Shown: piece after piece, positions 16,901 to 24,180 of the stretch | Layout of the letters: each line of letters starts with the position of its first letter | Position numbering within the stretch: position 1 is the stretch's first letter | NCBI GenBank assembly: GCA_016222805.1 | Contig: JACRQG010000010.1 | Span: 1-51,927, forward strand | Length of the DNA: 51,927 bases | Direction: 5' to 3' | Source: Verrucomicrobiota bacterium | Lineage (GTDB): Bacteria > Verrucomicrobiota > Verrucomicrobiia > Opitutales > Opitutaceae | Translations under genes and position numbers: made by a program | The notes under the pieces: generated by a model | What the model saw: only the letters and a program-made list of their open reading frames with translations | Told to the model about the DNA's origin: nothing | Databases searched by the model: none

Positions 16901-17630
16901 CGAGGACCGACGTGGTGTAGACCTGCCGGAGCACCCCCGCGGCCTTGACGACGAGGGTTTCGCCGTCGTCACCGGCGTAACAGCCGTCGGCGAAGGTGCC
17001 ATCGCGGTCGTAATAGAGCCCATCCGGTCGGAAGGCCCGGGCGGTGAGGCCGTCGTCGACCAGCCGCAGGCTGCCGGCCGGCTGGCCGTTCCGTCGTTGG
17101 CCGAGTCCGATTGACCAGAGCACTCGTCCCGGGCGCAGGGAGGAGGCTTCGCCGACGGCGCCGGCTGCTCCGTCGTCCAGCCGGACCGAAAACGAGCCGT
17201 GGGTCTCCACCAGCCCTTCGCCGGGAGCAGGCCAGTCGAGCATCTCCCGTTCCACGCCGTTGAGAAAGACCCGGTGGCCGGCGGGTGGGGTGACCTTCAC
17301 GCGCAGGCGGGTCAACCCGCGGGTGGAAATATCGAAGGCGTACGTCCGCCCGGGTCGGATGCGGGCAAACCCCTCGGACGTGAGCAGGTCGATGCCTCCG
17401 GTAGACTGGCCGGCGGCGAGGGCACTGGCTCCGGAGACGCCGAGGGCCGCAATTTCGACGTACGCCGGAAGGTCGGGGCCGGCGGCGTTGTCTGCAGTGA
17501 ACATCCCCTGGAAGTGCACGGGCACCGCCGTGGCCTCGTCGGCAATCTGGGCGGCCACCGGAGCGGGCAGGCTGGTGACCAGGCCGAACAGGAGGCGGAG
17601 GCGAAAGTGGAGTGGGAATAGGGAAGGCAT
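10962..17630 (-). CDS. Secreted RHS/YD-repeat protein with C-terminal alpha/beta-hydrolase-like tip
   Basis: 2222-residue protein. An N-terminal signal peptide (LRLLFGLVTSLPAPVAAQ) is followed by an N-terminal beta-rich region, then many YD repeats (for example YEYNAMGECTRTG, TTYDALGRPSATVD, FEYDSVGRVRSLS) that would build a cocoon-like barrel. The RHS core signature, SRDPIEERGGLNLYGF then DPINHWDYLG, lies near residues 1818-1848. The final about 370 residues are a separate domain: a hydrophobic stretch (AVASQAHG region) and then a hydrolase-like fold with LVAHSQGFATMINAL. Ser2113 of HSQG, Asp2170 of FDLVPGIAG and His2204 of SPHSIPNAN fall in nucleophile-acid-histidine order. Such tips in RHS proteins act as toxins or lipases; the enzymatic activity is predicted. 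No PAAR or VgrG is nearby. It starts 6 bp after the TPR-like gene. Confidence 0.88.
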   Translation of the reverse strand: MPSLFPLHFRLRLLFGLVTSLPAPVAAQIADEATAVPVHFQGMFTADNAAGPDLPAYVEIAALGVSGASALAAGQSTGGIDLLTSEGFARIRPGRTYAFDISTRGLTRLRVKVTPPAGHRVFLNGVEREMLDWPAPGEGLVETHGSFSVRLDDGAAGAVGEASSLRPGRVLWSIGLGQRRNGQPAGSLRLVDDGLTARAFRPDGLYYDRDGTFADGCYAGDDGETLVVKAAGVLRQVYTTSVLADIGRMSAHAYVIRIYPCEQVGPPGPDDTFGVSGLPLYEFLIENPQPPALDAIRITRTTRQNGVLTLWTQMTRDPSPPAGTTRWTVDDWVERPASATTVSSPVRHRWTYSDQDRQEHFEIIDAAGTVAVSTWKRFADISFGRETTRELVEEITGYGGAAPVVTTYTYHTDPARPGNWRKVRTVSANDGSWKAFDYHDDFLTRGQLRQTRRPHRNDPATDPGPDATVGEVVTHTYAHVDAFGTQRLPTRIETRLAGIMVARSDFSYRDEWVVDRSTSYLESDSARLPVRVTERRDFFNAGQSLLTRTWTYREDADPENRYFPGLLRAVERPDRTMTAVVYFAAVPGADGLSYTLLAGGGCRGHATLEGTSDASAGSAVLHYESVTQAMPAPFRAVAGKSTQAIILHNERGAPLLSEKRALVGPTWTVTQQDWTTLAHGLWTSSVRRRSGDRGQPWTVFENNWVAGRLAATLNESGQRQTFEYDSVGRVRSLSRPGATYTEDTVPTLTLLQTHDAAGRVVDTSQSAGGETLRITRLHDTAGRLVRESRPGLGPTLWNYSPTDRTTSVSLPGGGTRIEARLRDGRLAWVGGTAVVEEHYQYDLEPDGRQKVTVRPRSATDVRTTETWSDWLGRPVESRRPGFRHLASAVETLTYDPVTGRLLALSRPGLAPTRYEYNAMGECTRTGLDLGSPGLLPASSDRLTDSDQSFEQLGEDCWLTQRTWIYPTHASAARHLAGVTRHRLTGLSASVRAETRTRDLEDNETVRTVVVDAGAQIVTTATALPGFALPVSDVTLAGFPVRRVEADGLVYRTTYDALGRPSATVDPRVGASSVSYVPHTNLPDERRDPAGTLLSQSTYDAAGRPVFVRDAGGRTTRTEYNLRGQVLRRWGSAGPPVAYVYDDYGQRTHQHTFRDPTGSVPNFWEVPAWPAGPLTPDVTEWEYDGASGLLYRKYSPGPDRKFVEYAYNERGQILSRQWARTRQGLPVTTRYAYFPETGEVRSISYSDGTPAVSFESPAEEAYSRLGQPRFVTDATGRREFRPDASFPWRPGVEHLPSFYGQRVLAPLFEAATSAQAGTAGYVGHTLGTVKGRAAGFRLGPTSAEVSTAELELSLATANTGRLAGLLARRAGGSIGRQFVYAYEPIAGGLTSPLIQGLSVVGHPYQVSRTYEPRQDRLSRLDTLWSGAVRTRFDYRSTSVGQRESVVQSGDVFADLGPTHQRFTYTPRGEIASAYGYAGEIHDSTDAPLPARLHDYTYDAAGNRLSANTSGRPTIQDRFLANELNQYRQRENNTLPVSGTLTAAPAAWVAVSGPPPLPSSGGQGLAGRVGTYWGTTLVVGNQQGPFSGPITIQAVLPGGAGGGMDVTRQESRNGFLAPAVQVFSYDADGNLQSDGLWEYSWDAENRLSSMTTSAAAVAAGRPALILSFLYDYQHRRVRKEVRSSATAAVLRERRFLYEGWNVVAELDGAATLKRTFVWGLDLNGGRGTAGGVGGLLQIEDLDAGKTLLPAFDGNGNVAALLNAASGNLEAAYEYDPFGELLRATGPYASANPLRFSTKWHDEESGLCYFGYRYYSPREGRFLSRDPIEERGGLNLYGFCDNDPINHWDYLGQKSWLSRLWNRFRHTVISAALYAIPVAGPTLSTLYNVGVGARYGGVQGAALSLAASGRLGGALAVASQAHGLYRTFQHGKFLNNFGNWFLGSTLANASYQVANYLINGPPSFPAPIDLSGEKAIDPRDLGERIGTFESREELNEFLSHNKGLDPYGSDFFTAVRDGSGWDLHKSNGIQTDVVFANGIQGLLGRHTSLGASHLLTRFTNLTQFTIAHNRSHGFLLDILEAGGDLLGIPSKSSLKLLAGLQTRLERGHAVHLVAHSQGFATMINALRWLGLRQVDASRLTLYPHAGAGNSFHAAALATAVDARLMPHVFSSFDLVPGIAGMNGNPLQVATGLLGFPSLFRVEAKSPHSIPNANSELPWRRWGPGN

Positions 17631-17636
17631 CGCGGG

Positions 17637-18332
17637 CTACGGGTTACGGCGGCGGAGGGTGGCGCTGTCGCGGGCTCGGGACTGCAGCAGCGCCTCGAGC
17701 CGGTTGAGGCGCGCGAGGCCCTCGCGGGCGGAGCGGCGGGAGGCATCCAAGCCCAGGGCCGCCTGGTAGTGGGCGCGGGCCCGGGAGCGATCGCTGAGGA
17801 AGCCTTCGTGCAACTCGCCGAGGTGGCTTTCGAGGGCGGCGGCATCGCGCCGGGACAGGCGGGGCAGGACGCGCAGTCCCTCCGTTCGGGCGGTGAGGGC
17901 GACCGCCCGGCCGGCCCCGGGCTCGGAGGATTCCAACTCCCGGGCGATCGAGCACAACTCCGCGATCGCCTGCAGCTCGACCGCCGGTCCGCGTGGCGTG
18001 GCGCGAGTGCCCGCGAGGAGCAGACCGAACGCGCGGTCGGCTTGGCCGTTCTTCAGGGCCGCCCGGGCGTCGCTCCGGGCGGTCGCGGCGATGGGACGGG
18101 CCGGCGCGCCTCCCGGCGGAGGCGAGGGTTGGGCCAAAAGCACCGTGACGGTGAGCCACCAGCCAACGGCGGCGCGAAGGAGAGAAGTCGGAGTTTTTAC
18201 AGATGGGGGCGTCGCCCCGGCCGGGCGGAATCGTTGCCCGCCACCGCCGCCAGAGTGCCGATCGAACCCAGGGCCCGCGGGGGAATGGGCGGGCATCCGG
18301 CCGGGGAGGATGCGGAAGGAAGGAGGGATCAT
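17637..18332 (-). CDS. Secreted TPR-like protein upstream of the RHS gene
   Basis: About 231 residues. A hydrophobic segment (LLRAAVGWWLTVTVLLA) probably anchors or exports the protein. The rest is Ala/Arg/Leu-rich helical sequence with a TPR-like hairpin near the C-terminus (ARAHYQAALGLDASRRSAREGLARL). The start is uncertain: ATG 18332 or ATG 18296 are possible, neither has a good ribosome site, and the codons before the hydrophobic segment look non-coding and include a degenerate GGGGCGACGCCCC palindrome. The gene is 6 bp from the RHS start and so is probably co-transcribed. A helper role in RHS secretion is possible, but nothing in the sequence proves it. Confidence 0.55.
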   Translation of the reverse strand: MIPPSFRILPGRMPAHSPAGPGFDRHSGGGGGQRFRPAGATPPSVKTPTSLLRAAVGWWLTVTVLLAQPSPPPGGAPARPIAATARSDARAALKNGQADRAFGLLLAGTRATPRGPAVELQAIAELCSIARELESSEPGAGRAVALTARTEGLRVLPRLSRRDAAALESHLGELHEGFLSDRSRARAHYQAALGLDASRRSAREGLARLNRLEALLQSRARDSATLRRRNP

Positions 18333-18501
18333 CGCGGGCGAACGGCGTGGCGCGTCGCCACCCAAGGGCTGTGCCCGCTTCGGGCGCGATGGAACAGTCC
18401 GCCGTAACCCCAAAATTGGGGTGAACTCCCGACCGATCGCCCGCGGGGGGAAGGAGTATCAGAAGAAAAGGTACACGGAGTCTCCTCGCGTCCGGTGGGC
18501 G

Positions 18502-18525
18502 CGCGGGGACACCTCCTGCCCCGCG
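18502..18525 (-). terminator. Hairpin downstream of the lysine aminotransferase gene
   Basis: CGCGGGG (18502-18508) pairs perfectly with CCCCGCG (18519-18525) across a 10-nt loop. It lies 46 bp past the aminotransferase stop. There is no T-run, so intrinsic termination is only a possibility. Confidence 0.3.
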
Positions 18526-18571
18526 AGGCGCTCCGGCGTGGAGTCGGGCGACGGGCCTGGGGCCGCCGGAA

Positions 18572-19888
18572 TCAGATCCGGGCCAGCACGCGATCCAACC
18601 TGGTCGCCAGATCGTCGATGTCCGCGAGGGTGACGCTCAGGTTGGGCCGCAGGCGCACGTGGATGCGCCCGGCGCCGAGGAGCAGGAGGTTTTCCTCCTG
18701 CAAGGCACGTTCGATCAGGGCGGACTTGAGTGCGGGAGTGGACAGGCTGAAACCCTGGTAGAGACCGGCGCCGCGGATGTTGCGCACCTTGGCGGGATGG
18801 CGGGCTTGCAATTCCCGCAGGCGGGCGACGAGGTGCGCCGTCTTGCCGGCCACCTGGGCGATCAGGCCCTCGCGTTTCACGATGCCCCACTCGTGGCAGA
18901 AGCGCACCATGTCGGCGAGGCTGCCACCCCAGGTGGAATCGAGCACACCTTCGTCCTCCATCGATTCGCGCATGTAGACGACGCCGTTGCCGAGCTTCTT
19001 GGCCGAGGCGATGGCCTGGGGCGGGTAGGGCAGGTCCATCTGATCGGCCATGAAGAAGTCGCCGGTCTGGCCGCCGGCGGTCTGCACCTCGTCGAAGCCG
19101 AGGAAGACCCCGTGGTCGTGCGCCAGCCGGCTGAGGCCCTGGAAGAACTCCATCTCGGCTACGCGGTGGCCGCCGGCGCCCTGGATCGGCTCGGTGATGA
19201 TGGCGACGATTTCGCCGCGATGTTCCTGGAGGCTGCGTTCCACGCGCCGCAGGGCCTCCTCGGTGCGGAAGCGGTTTTCCGCCGGCGGCTCATCGGTATC
19301 GATGGCGGGAAACGGCACCTGGACGTTGCCGCGCACGAGGCCGTGAAAGTCCTTGGTGATGACCGGATCGTGGGACAGCTCGGTGATGTTGAGCGCGAAC
19401 ACGGTGCGGCCGTGAAACGCCTGGTCGAAGTAGAGGAACCGGCGGGCGCCCGTCTTCGTGCCGCGGTGGCGGTCGTGGAGGTTGATGAGGTACTTCATCA
19501 TGTTCTCGACCGCCTCCGCTCCGGAGTTGACGGCGTACATCTCAAGCTTCGGGTTGCGCAGGCAGCGCGGCGCGACTTCCGCGAGCGTGCGGTAATATTC
19601 GAGGCACTCGGGGGTGAGGAAGTCGGGGTTGGCGAGCTTGTTATTCGCCGCGTAGCCGAGGCGCCGGAGGTAGTCCGGGTCGAGGAGACCGGGATGGTTG
19701 TGGCCGATCCACTTCGAGGCGTAATAGCCGGCCCAGTCGAACAGCCGCTCGCCGTCGACGGTCGCCAGCCACATGCCTTCGCACCGCGGCAGGTCGACGC
19801 AGAACGGGTAGGGATCGGCGATCACGTAGCGCCGCAGTTCTGCGATCATGGCCGCACTCCGCGGCCCGGGAAACACCGGAAGACTCAT
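18572..19888 (-). CDS. lat: L-lysine 6-transaminase
   Basis: 438-residue class III (omega) aminotransferase, PLP-dependent, with the pattern of L-lysine epsilon-aminotransferases. These move the epsilon-amino group of lysine to 2-oxoglutarate, giving a semialdehyde that cyclises to piperideine-6-carboxylate. Typical segments are DWAGYYASKWIGHNHP, NSGAEAVENMMKYLINLHDRH, FHGRTVFALNITELSHDP, ITEPIQGAGG, FDEVQTAGGQTGDFFMADQ and SAKKLGNGVVYM with the PLP-binding lysine, then STWGGSLADMVR. Length matches the family. Neither neighbour is a lysine-pathway gene, so whether it serves lysine breakdown or osmolyte synthesis is open. It is a single gene on the minus strand, 72 bp from the lysR-type gene. 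Confidence 0.82.
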   Translation of the reverse strand: MSLPVFPGPRSAAMIAELRRYVIADPYPFCVDLPRCEGMWLATVDGERLFDWAGYYASKWIGHNHPGLLDPDYLRRLGYAANNKLANPDFLTPECLEYYRTLAEVAPRCLRNPKLEMYAVNSGAEAVENMMKYLINLHDRHRGTKTGARRFLYFDQAFHGRTVFALNITELSHDPVITKDFHGLVRGNVQVPFPAIDTDEPPAENRFRTEEALRRVERSLQEHRGEIVAIITEPIQGAGGHRVAEMEFFQGLSRLAHDHGVFLGFDEVQTAGGQTGDFFMADQMDLPYPPQAIASAKKLGNGVVYMRESMEDEGVLDSTWGGSLADMVRFCHEWGIVKREGLIAQVAGKTAHLVARLRELQARHPAKVRNIRGAGLYQGFSLSTPALKSALIERALQEENLLLLGAGRIHVRLRPNLSVTLADIDDLATRLDRVLARI

Positions 19889-19960
19889 GCCCCTGCCATG
19901 TCCGATGCGCCGGCCGGTGTCAAAAGGCGGCGCGCGGCGGCGGGCGGTGGGTCGCGTGGG

Positions 19961-20908
19961 TTACGCCGTCCGCTGCTCTCCCGCTTCTCCGGGCGCCGCG
20001 AGCCCCAGCACTTCCGACACACTGAGGCAGAGGCCGACAAACGTCTCCTCGGCGAGCGCCAGCCGCCGACCCTTCAGGTGCGCCACGCCCCACCGCCGGT
20101 TCAGCGGGCGGGTCCCCAGCGGGAGCGACACCAGGGATCCGTTCTCCAGTTCCGTGCGCGCGATCCAGGGTGCCAGCACGCCGGCACCGATGCCGATTTT
20201 CACCAGTTCCTTGATCGCCTCCATGCTGCCGAGTTCGATGGTGTTGCTCAGCGCCACGCGCTCCTCCCGAAAATACTCCGCCACCAGCCGGAAGGTCTGG
20301 CTCCGCTGATTGTAGAGGACGAGGGTTTCCTGCTCGATCGCCTCGCGCGGCACCCGTTCGAGTTTCGCCCACGGGTGGAGCGGCGCCACGACAAACCGCA
20401 GTTCGTCCGCGAACAGCGGCAGGAAGGTCAGCTCGCCGCGTTCGGCTGGCGGCGCGAGCACAATCGCGAGATCGATGCGCCCGCTGCGCAGGAGTTCCAG
20501 CTGGAGTCCGTGGTCGCCCGGCTCCACGCGAATGACGCACTTCGGGTAACTCTGGCGGAACTCCCGCAGCACCGGGGGCAACAGGTATTGGCAGGCCGTC
20601 GTGCTGGCACCGACGCGCAGGCGGCCGTGACCCCATTTCGACAGGGCCTCCAACCCCGTCCGCGCCACCTCCATTTCACTCAGGATCTTCTCCGCATGCC
20701 GCAGAAACTGCTCGCCCGCCTGGGTCAACAGCACCTTTCGGCCCACGCGGTCCACCAGCCGGCAGCCGACGTCCTCTTCCAGGGCCTTGATCGCGTGGCT
20801 CACCGCCGACTGCGTCAGGAACAAGTCCTTGGCAGCGAAGGTAAAACTTCCGCGCCGCGCCAGGGCCACGAAGGCATGCAACTGCCTGCTGTCCAGCGTC
20901 GGTTTCAT
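19961..20908 (-). CDS. LysR-family regulator of the nitrate assimilation operon
   Basis: 315-residue LysR-type regulator. The HTH is at residues about 8-55 (LHAFVALARRGSFTFAAKDLFLTQSAVSHAIKALEEDVGCRL), followed by the linker helix and a two-lobe effector domain (LRVGASTTACQYLLPPVL, IDLAIVLAPP, LGSMEAIKELVKIGIGAGVLAPW). ATG 20908 gives the usual N-terminus; the 50 codons before it would overlap the operator region. It is transcribed away from the nitrate operon across a 100-bp gap, the classic LysR layout, so it probably controls that operon and itself. Nitrate, nitrite or a nitrogen-status metabolite as effector is inference. Confidence 0.9.
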   Translation of the reverse strand: MKPTLDSRQLHAFVALARRGSFTFAAKDLFLTQSAVSHAIKALEEDVGCRLVDRVGRKVLLTQAGEQFLRHAEKILSEMEVARTGLEALSKWGHGRLRVGASTTACQYLLPPVLREFRQSYPKCVIRVEPGDHGLQLELLRSGRIDLAIVLAPPAERGELTFLPLFADELRFVVAPLHPWAKLERVPREAIEQETLVLYNQRSQTFRLVAEYFREERVALSNTIELGSMEAIKELVKIGIGAGVLAPWIARTELENGSLVSLPLGTRPLNRRWGVAHLKGRRLALAEETFVGLCLSVSEVLGLAAPGEAGEQRTA

Positions 20909-20920
20909 GGATGAGGGCCT

Positions 20921-20937
20921 TTCATTGCTGCGATGAA
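20921..20937. promoter_or_regulatory. Candidate LysR operator (TTCAT-N7-ATGAA)
   Basis: TTCATTGCTGCGATGAA is a perfect 5-bp inverted repeat with a 7-bp centre, and it includes a T-N11-A pattern (20921-20933). It lies 13 bp upstream of the lysR-type ATG and 72 bp upstream of the first nitrate gene. A second, shorter dyad, TGTTTGAACA (20939-20948), follows directly. Position and form fit a LysR recognition site; binding is untested. Confidence 0.5.
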
Positions 20938-21008
20938 ATGTTTGAACAGCAGTAATTGCGCCAGCCCCTCCGGTGGCACAGTGGCGGCTAAAGAGGAGGC
21001 GTTTCCCA

Positions 21009-22118
21009 ATGACGCCGCTGCCGCCCAGCCTGAAGATCCCGACGGCCCGTCCCCGCACCCTGCGGCTCGGCTACCTGGCGCTCACCGATGCGGCCCCCAT
21101 CGTCGTCGCCGCCGAACTGGGCCTGTTTGCCCGGCACGGGATCGCCGTGGAAATCCAGCGCGAGATCGGCTGGGCGACGATCCGGGAGAAGATCGTCTAC
21201 GGCGAACTCGATGCCGCCCAGGCGCCCGCGCCGATGCTCTGGTCCGCCCAGCTGGGGATCGGCTGTCCTCCCACCCCGGTGCTGACCGCCCTAGTCCTCA
21301 GCCGTCACGGCAACGCCCTCACGCTGTCCCGGCGGCTGTGGGACGCGGGCGTGCGGGACGGACCGAGCCTGCGCGAGTTCGCCCGCGGCCGGCGGGGTGC
21401 CGACCAGCTGACTTTCGGCGTGGTGTTTCCCTTTTCTTCGCATCACCTCCTGTTGCGCGGCTGGCTGCAGGGTGCGGGTCTCGATCCGGAACGCGATGTT
21501 CGCATCGTGGTGGTCCCGCCGGCGCAGATGTACCGCAACCTTGCGGCTGGAACCCTGGACGGCTTCTGCTCCGGCGATCCTTGGAACAGCGTGGCCGTGG
21601 CGCGAGGCGCCGGCTGGTGCCCGACCTGGAGCGCCGCCGCCGATCCGGGGCAGATGGAGAAGGTCCTGCTGGTCACGCATCGTTTCGCGGAGACGCGGGC
21701 GGCGGTCCACGGCGCCCTGGTGCGCGCTCTGGCCGAGGCGGCGGCCTGGTGTGACGTCCCGGCCAACCGACCGCTCCTCGCCGACCTCCTGGCCGATCGG
21801 CGCCACCTCAACCTGCCACGCTCCGTGGTGGCGGCACCGCTCCTCGGTCGCTTTGACGACGGGACCGGGCGGGTCGAGGAGGCGCCGGACTTCTTTGTCT
21901 TTCACCGCGACGGTGCCGGCACTCCGTCCGTCGCCAAGGCCGCCGCCCTGCAGCAGGCGCTGACCTCCGCCGGGCTGCTCCCGCGCGACACCGCTCCCCA
22001 CTTACCCCGCCGCCTCTTTCGCGACGATTTGCATCGCGATTTCCTCCACACCCAACCGAACCATGACATCACCACTGCACCAGACCTCCGCGGGGTCGCC
22101 GCCCACGCGCCCGCCTGA
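21009..22118 (+). CDS. nasS: NasS-like cytoplasmic nitrate-binding sensor
   Basis: 369-residue NrtA/CmpA-type ligand-binding protein without any signal peptide, the hallmark of NasS nitrate sensors. Matching segments are LRLGYLALTDAAPIVVAAELGLFARHG, the WATIREKI region, LTFGVVFPFSSHHLLLRGWL, GLDPERDVRIVVVPPAQM and LDGFCSGDPWNSVAVARGAG. In known systems NasS binds nitrate and releases the antiterminator NasT; no NasT (ANTAR) gene is in this window. ATG 21009 is supported by a strong ribosome site AAGAGGAGG (20991-20999), one of the few good Shine-Dalgarno sequences here. It is the first gene of the operon and overlaps nrtA by 56 nt. An alternative is a non-exported transporter paralogue. Confidence 0.8.
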   Translation: MTPLPPSLKIPTARPRTLRLGYLALTDAAPIVVAAELGLFARHGIAVEIQREIGWATIREKIVYGELDAAQAPAPMLWSAQLGIGCPPTPVLTALVLSRHGNALTLSRRLWDAGVRDGPSLREFARGRRGADQLTFGVVFPFSSHHLLLRGWLQGAGLDPERDVRIVVVPPAQMYRNLAAGTLDGFCSGDPWNSVAVARGAGWCPTWSAAADPGQMEKVLLVTHRFAETRAAVHGALVRALAEAAAWCDVPANRPLLADLLADRRHLNLPRSVVAAPLLGRFDDGTGRVEEAPDFFVFHRDGAGTPSVAKAAALQQALTSAGLLPRDTAPHLPRRLFRDDLHRDFLHTQPNHDITTAPDLRGVAAHAPA

Positions 22119-23382
22119 ATCCGCCGCCGTCCCGCGCCGCACGTTCCTCCGGCAGGCTGCGGCCGGCGCTGGCGCCGCCGCGGTCTGGTCCGCGCTGGGT
22201 GGCCGCACCTGGGCCGCCACCGCCGCCCAGGCCAGCGAAGCCCCGGAAGTTTCCGAACTCAACTTCGGCATCATCGCCCTGACGGACTGCTCGCCGATCG
22301 TCATCGCGCACGAAAAGGGACTCTTCCGGAAGTATGGGATCAACTCGAAGGTGACCAAGGGGGCCAACTGGGCCGCCATCCGGGACAATCTCTCGAGCGG
22401 ATCGATCCAGGCCACTCACATGCTGCTCGGCATGCCCCTGGCCTCCACCATGGGCCTCGCCGGTTCACCGAAGAAGCCGATGGTCGCCCCCTGGCTGCTC
22501 AACCGCAACGGCCAGGCCATCACGCTGAAGGCGGACTGGAAGGGCAAGGTCGGCGCCGATCCCAAGGCGCTCAAGCCCTTCGTCGACTCGGCGAAAAAGC
22601 TCGGTGAGCCGCTGACCTTCGCGATGACGTTCCCGCCCGGCACCCACGCGATGTGGATGCGCTACTATCTCGGCGCCGGCGGCATCGATCCCGACCGCGA
22701 CGTCACGCTGATCACCATTCCGCCGCCGCAGATGGTCGCCAACATGAAGATCGGCAAGATGGACGGCTTTTGCGTGGGCGAGCCCTGGAACGCCCGGGCC
22801 ATCGTGGACCGGATCGGTTTTACCTCCGTCACCACCCAGGACATCTGGCCCGACCACCCGGAGAAGGTGTGCGCCTTCACCGAGGAGTTTGCCCTGCGGA
22901 ATCCCAGGACGGTGAAGGCTGTCCTCAAGGCGCTGCATGAGGCGAGCGTTTGGCTCGACGACATGAACAACCGCGCCGAGCAGTGCGCCATCGTCGCGAA
23001 GCCGACCTACATCAACTGCGACCAGAAGGTGATTCTTGGCCGCCTGCTCGGGGATCTCGACTATGGGGACGGCCGCCAGGTGAAGGACAGGCTGCCGATG
23101 CACTTCAGCCAGCGCAACTGCAACTACCCGCAGCCCAAGTTCGCGAAGTGGTTCATGAGTCAGTACCGCCGCTGGGGCATGGTCGCGGGCAAGCCGGACT
23201 ACGACGGACTCGCCCAGCGCGTGATGCGCCCGGATCTGTATGAGGAGGCGATGAAGGAGATCGGCTATGCCCACGGCGGCCGCGACGATGCTCCCGTGCA
23301 GTTCTTCGACGGGGCGACCTTCGATCCCCGGGACCCGGAGGCCCACGCGCACGGCTTTGCCGTGAAAGCGATCAAAGCCTGA
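22063..23382 (+). CDS. nrtA: Nitrate ABC transporter substrate-binding protein NrtA
   Basis: 439-residue NrtA-family protein that would capture nitrate (or nitrite) in the periplasm. A twin-arginine signal is visible: RRTFLRQAAAGAGAAAVWSALGG at about 25-48, so it is probably exported folded by Tat. Ligand-domain motifs include LNFGIIALTDCSPIVIAHEKGLF, GANWAAIRDNL, LTFAMTFPPGTHAMWMRYYL, GIDPDRDVTLITIPPPQMV and MDGFCVGEPWNARAI. It is clearly paralogous to the preceding NasS-like protein, which lacks the signal. The start lies 56 nt inside the end of nasS, suggesting coupled translation. Confidence 0.92.
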   Translation: MTSPLHQTSAGSPPTRPPESAAVPRRTFLRQAAAGAGAAAVWSALGGRTWAATAAQASEAPEVSELNFGIIALTDCSPIVIAHEKGLFRKYGINSKVTKGANWAAIRDNLSSGSIQATHMLLGMPLASTMGLAGSPKKPMVAPWLLNRNGQAITLKADWKGKVGADPKALKPFVDSAKKLGEPLTFAMTFPPGTHAMWMRYYLGAGGIDPDRDVTLITIPPPQMVANMKIGKMDGFCVGEPWNARAIVDRIGFTSVTTQDIWPDHPEKVCAFTEEFALRNPRTVKAVLKALHEASVWLDDMNNRAEQCAIVAKPTYINCDQKVILGRLLGDLDYGDGRQVKDRLPMHFSQRNCNYPQPKFAKWFMSQYRRWGMVAGKPDYDGLAQRVMRPDLYEEAMKEIGYAHGGRDDAPVQFFDGATFDPRDPEAHAHGFAVKAIKA

Positions 23383-23385
23383 GCC

Positions 23386-24171
23386 ATGAAACGCCTCAAA
23401 CTCGACTGGCTCATCCTTCCGCTCTTCGGTCTCGCGGTCATTCTCGCGGCGTGGGCGATTTCCAGCGCCACCTGGGCCAGCAACCTGCCGTCTCCGCTCA
23501 AGACCTGGGAATCGAGCCGCGACTACGTGCTGCAGCCGTTCGCCAAGCGCGGCGAGATGGACCAGGGCATCCTGCGCTTCACCTGGTACTCGCTGGTCCT
23601 GGTGGCCCAGGGCTATGCGCTGGCGGTCCTCGTCGGCACGCCCATCGGGTTTCTCCTCGGGCTCTCGCGCACGTTCGCCCGGACGTTTGATCCGCTCATC
23701 CAGATCCTGCGGCCGGTTTCGCCCCTGGCCTGGCTGCCGCTCGGCCTCGTGCTCTTCCTCAACACCGGCAAGGAGGCCGGTACCTACGGCGCCCTCTTCA
23801 CCATCGCGATCTGTTCGATGTGGCCGACGGTGCTCAACACCGCGGTGGGCGTCCGCGCCGTGCCGCAGGACTATCTCAACGTCGGTCGGGTGCTGAAGCT
23901 CTCCCGCTGGAAGATGCTCACGCGCATCCTCATCCCGGCGACGCTGCCGTACATGTTCACCGGATTCCGGCTGAGCCTCGGCATCGCCTGGCTGGTGATC
24001 GTCGCCGCCGAGATGCTCACCGGCCGGCCCGGGGTCGGTGGCTTCCTCTGGCAGGAGTACAACTCCCTCATCTACGAGCACATCATCCTGTCGATTATCG
24101 TCATCGGCCTGGTCGGCTTCGTGCTCGACCGCCTGATGAGCTTGCTCGAGAGCCGGTTCAAGACGGCGTGA
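23386..24171 (+). CDS. nrtB: Nitrate ABC transporter permease NrtB
   Basis: 261-residue inner-membrane permease of the SsuC/TauC/NrtB class. About six membrane segments are visible (first: ILPLFGLAVILAAWAI). The EAA-type ATPase-contact loop is VRAVPQDYLNVGRVLKLSRWKMLTRILIPATLPYMFTGFR, and a late segment, GVGGFLWQEYNSLIYEHIILSIIVIGLVGF, is typical of NrtB. It starts 3 bp after nrtA and is followed 9 bp later by the first ATPase gene. Confidence 0.92.
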   Translation: MKRLKLDWLILPLFGLAVILAAWAISSATWASNLPSPLKTWESSRDYVLQPFAKRGEMDQGILRFTWYSLVLVAQGYALAVLVGTPIGFLLGLSRTFARTFDPLIQILRPVSPLAWLPLGLVLFLNTGKEAGTYGALFTIAICSMWPTVLNTAVGVRAVPQDYLNVGRVLKLSRWKMLTRILIPATLPYMFTGFRLSLGIAWLVIVAAEMLTGRPGVGGFLWQEYNSLIYEHIILSIIVIGLVGFVLDRLMSLLESRFKTA

Positions 24172-24180
24172 GGCACTCCC

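Noticed and set aside
10962-17630. RHS gene as part of a type VI secretion cluster
   Set aside because: No VgrG, PAAR, Hcp or other T6SS gene is in the window, and the protein has its own N-terminal signal peptide.
18190-18240. GGGGGCGTCGCCCCGGCC region before the TPR-like gene as another repeat copy
   Set aside because: Only the core resembles the family and both outer ends are missing; it is noted only as a reason to doubt the gene start.
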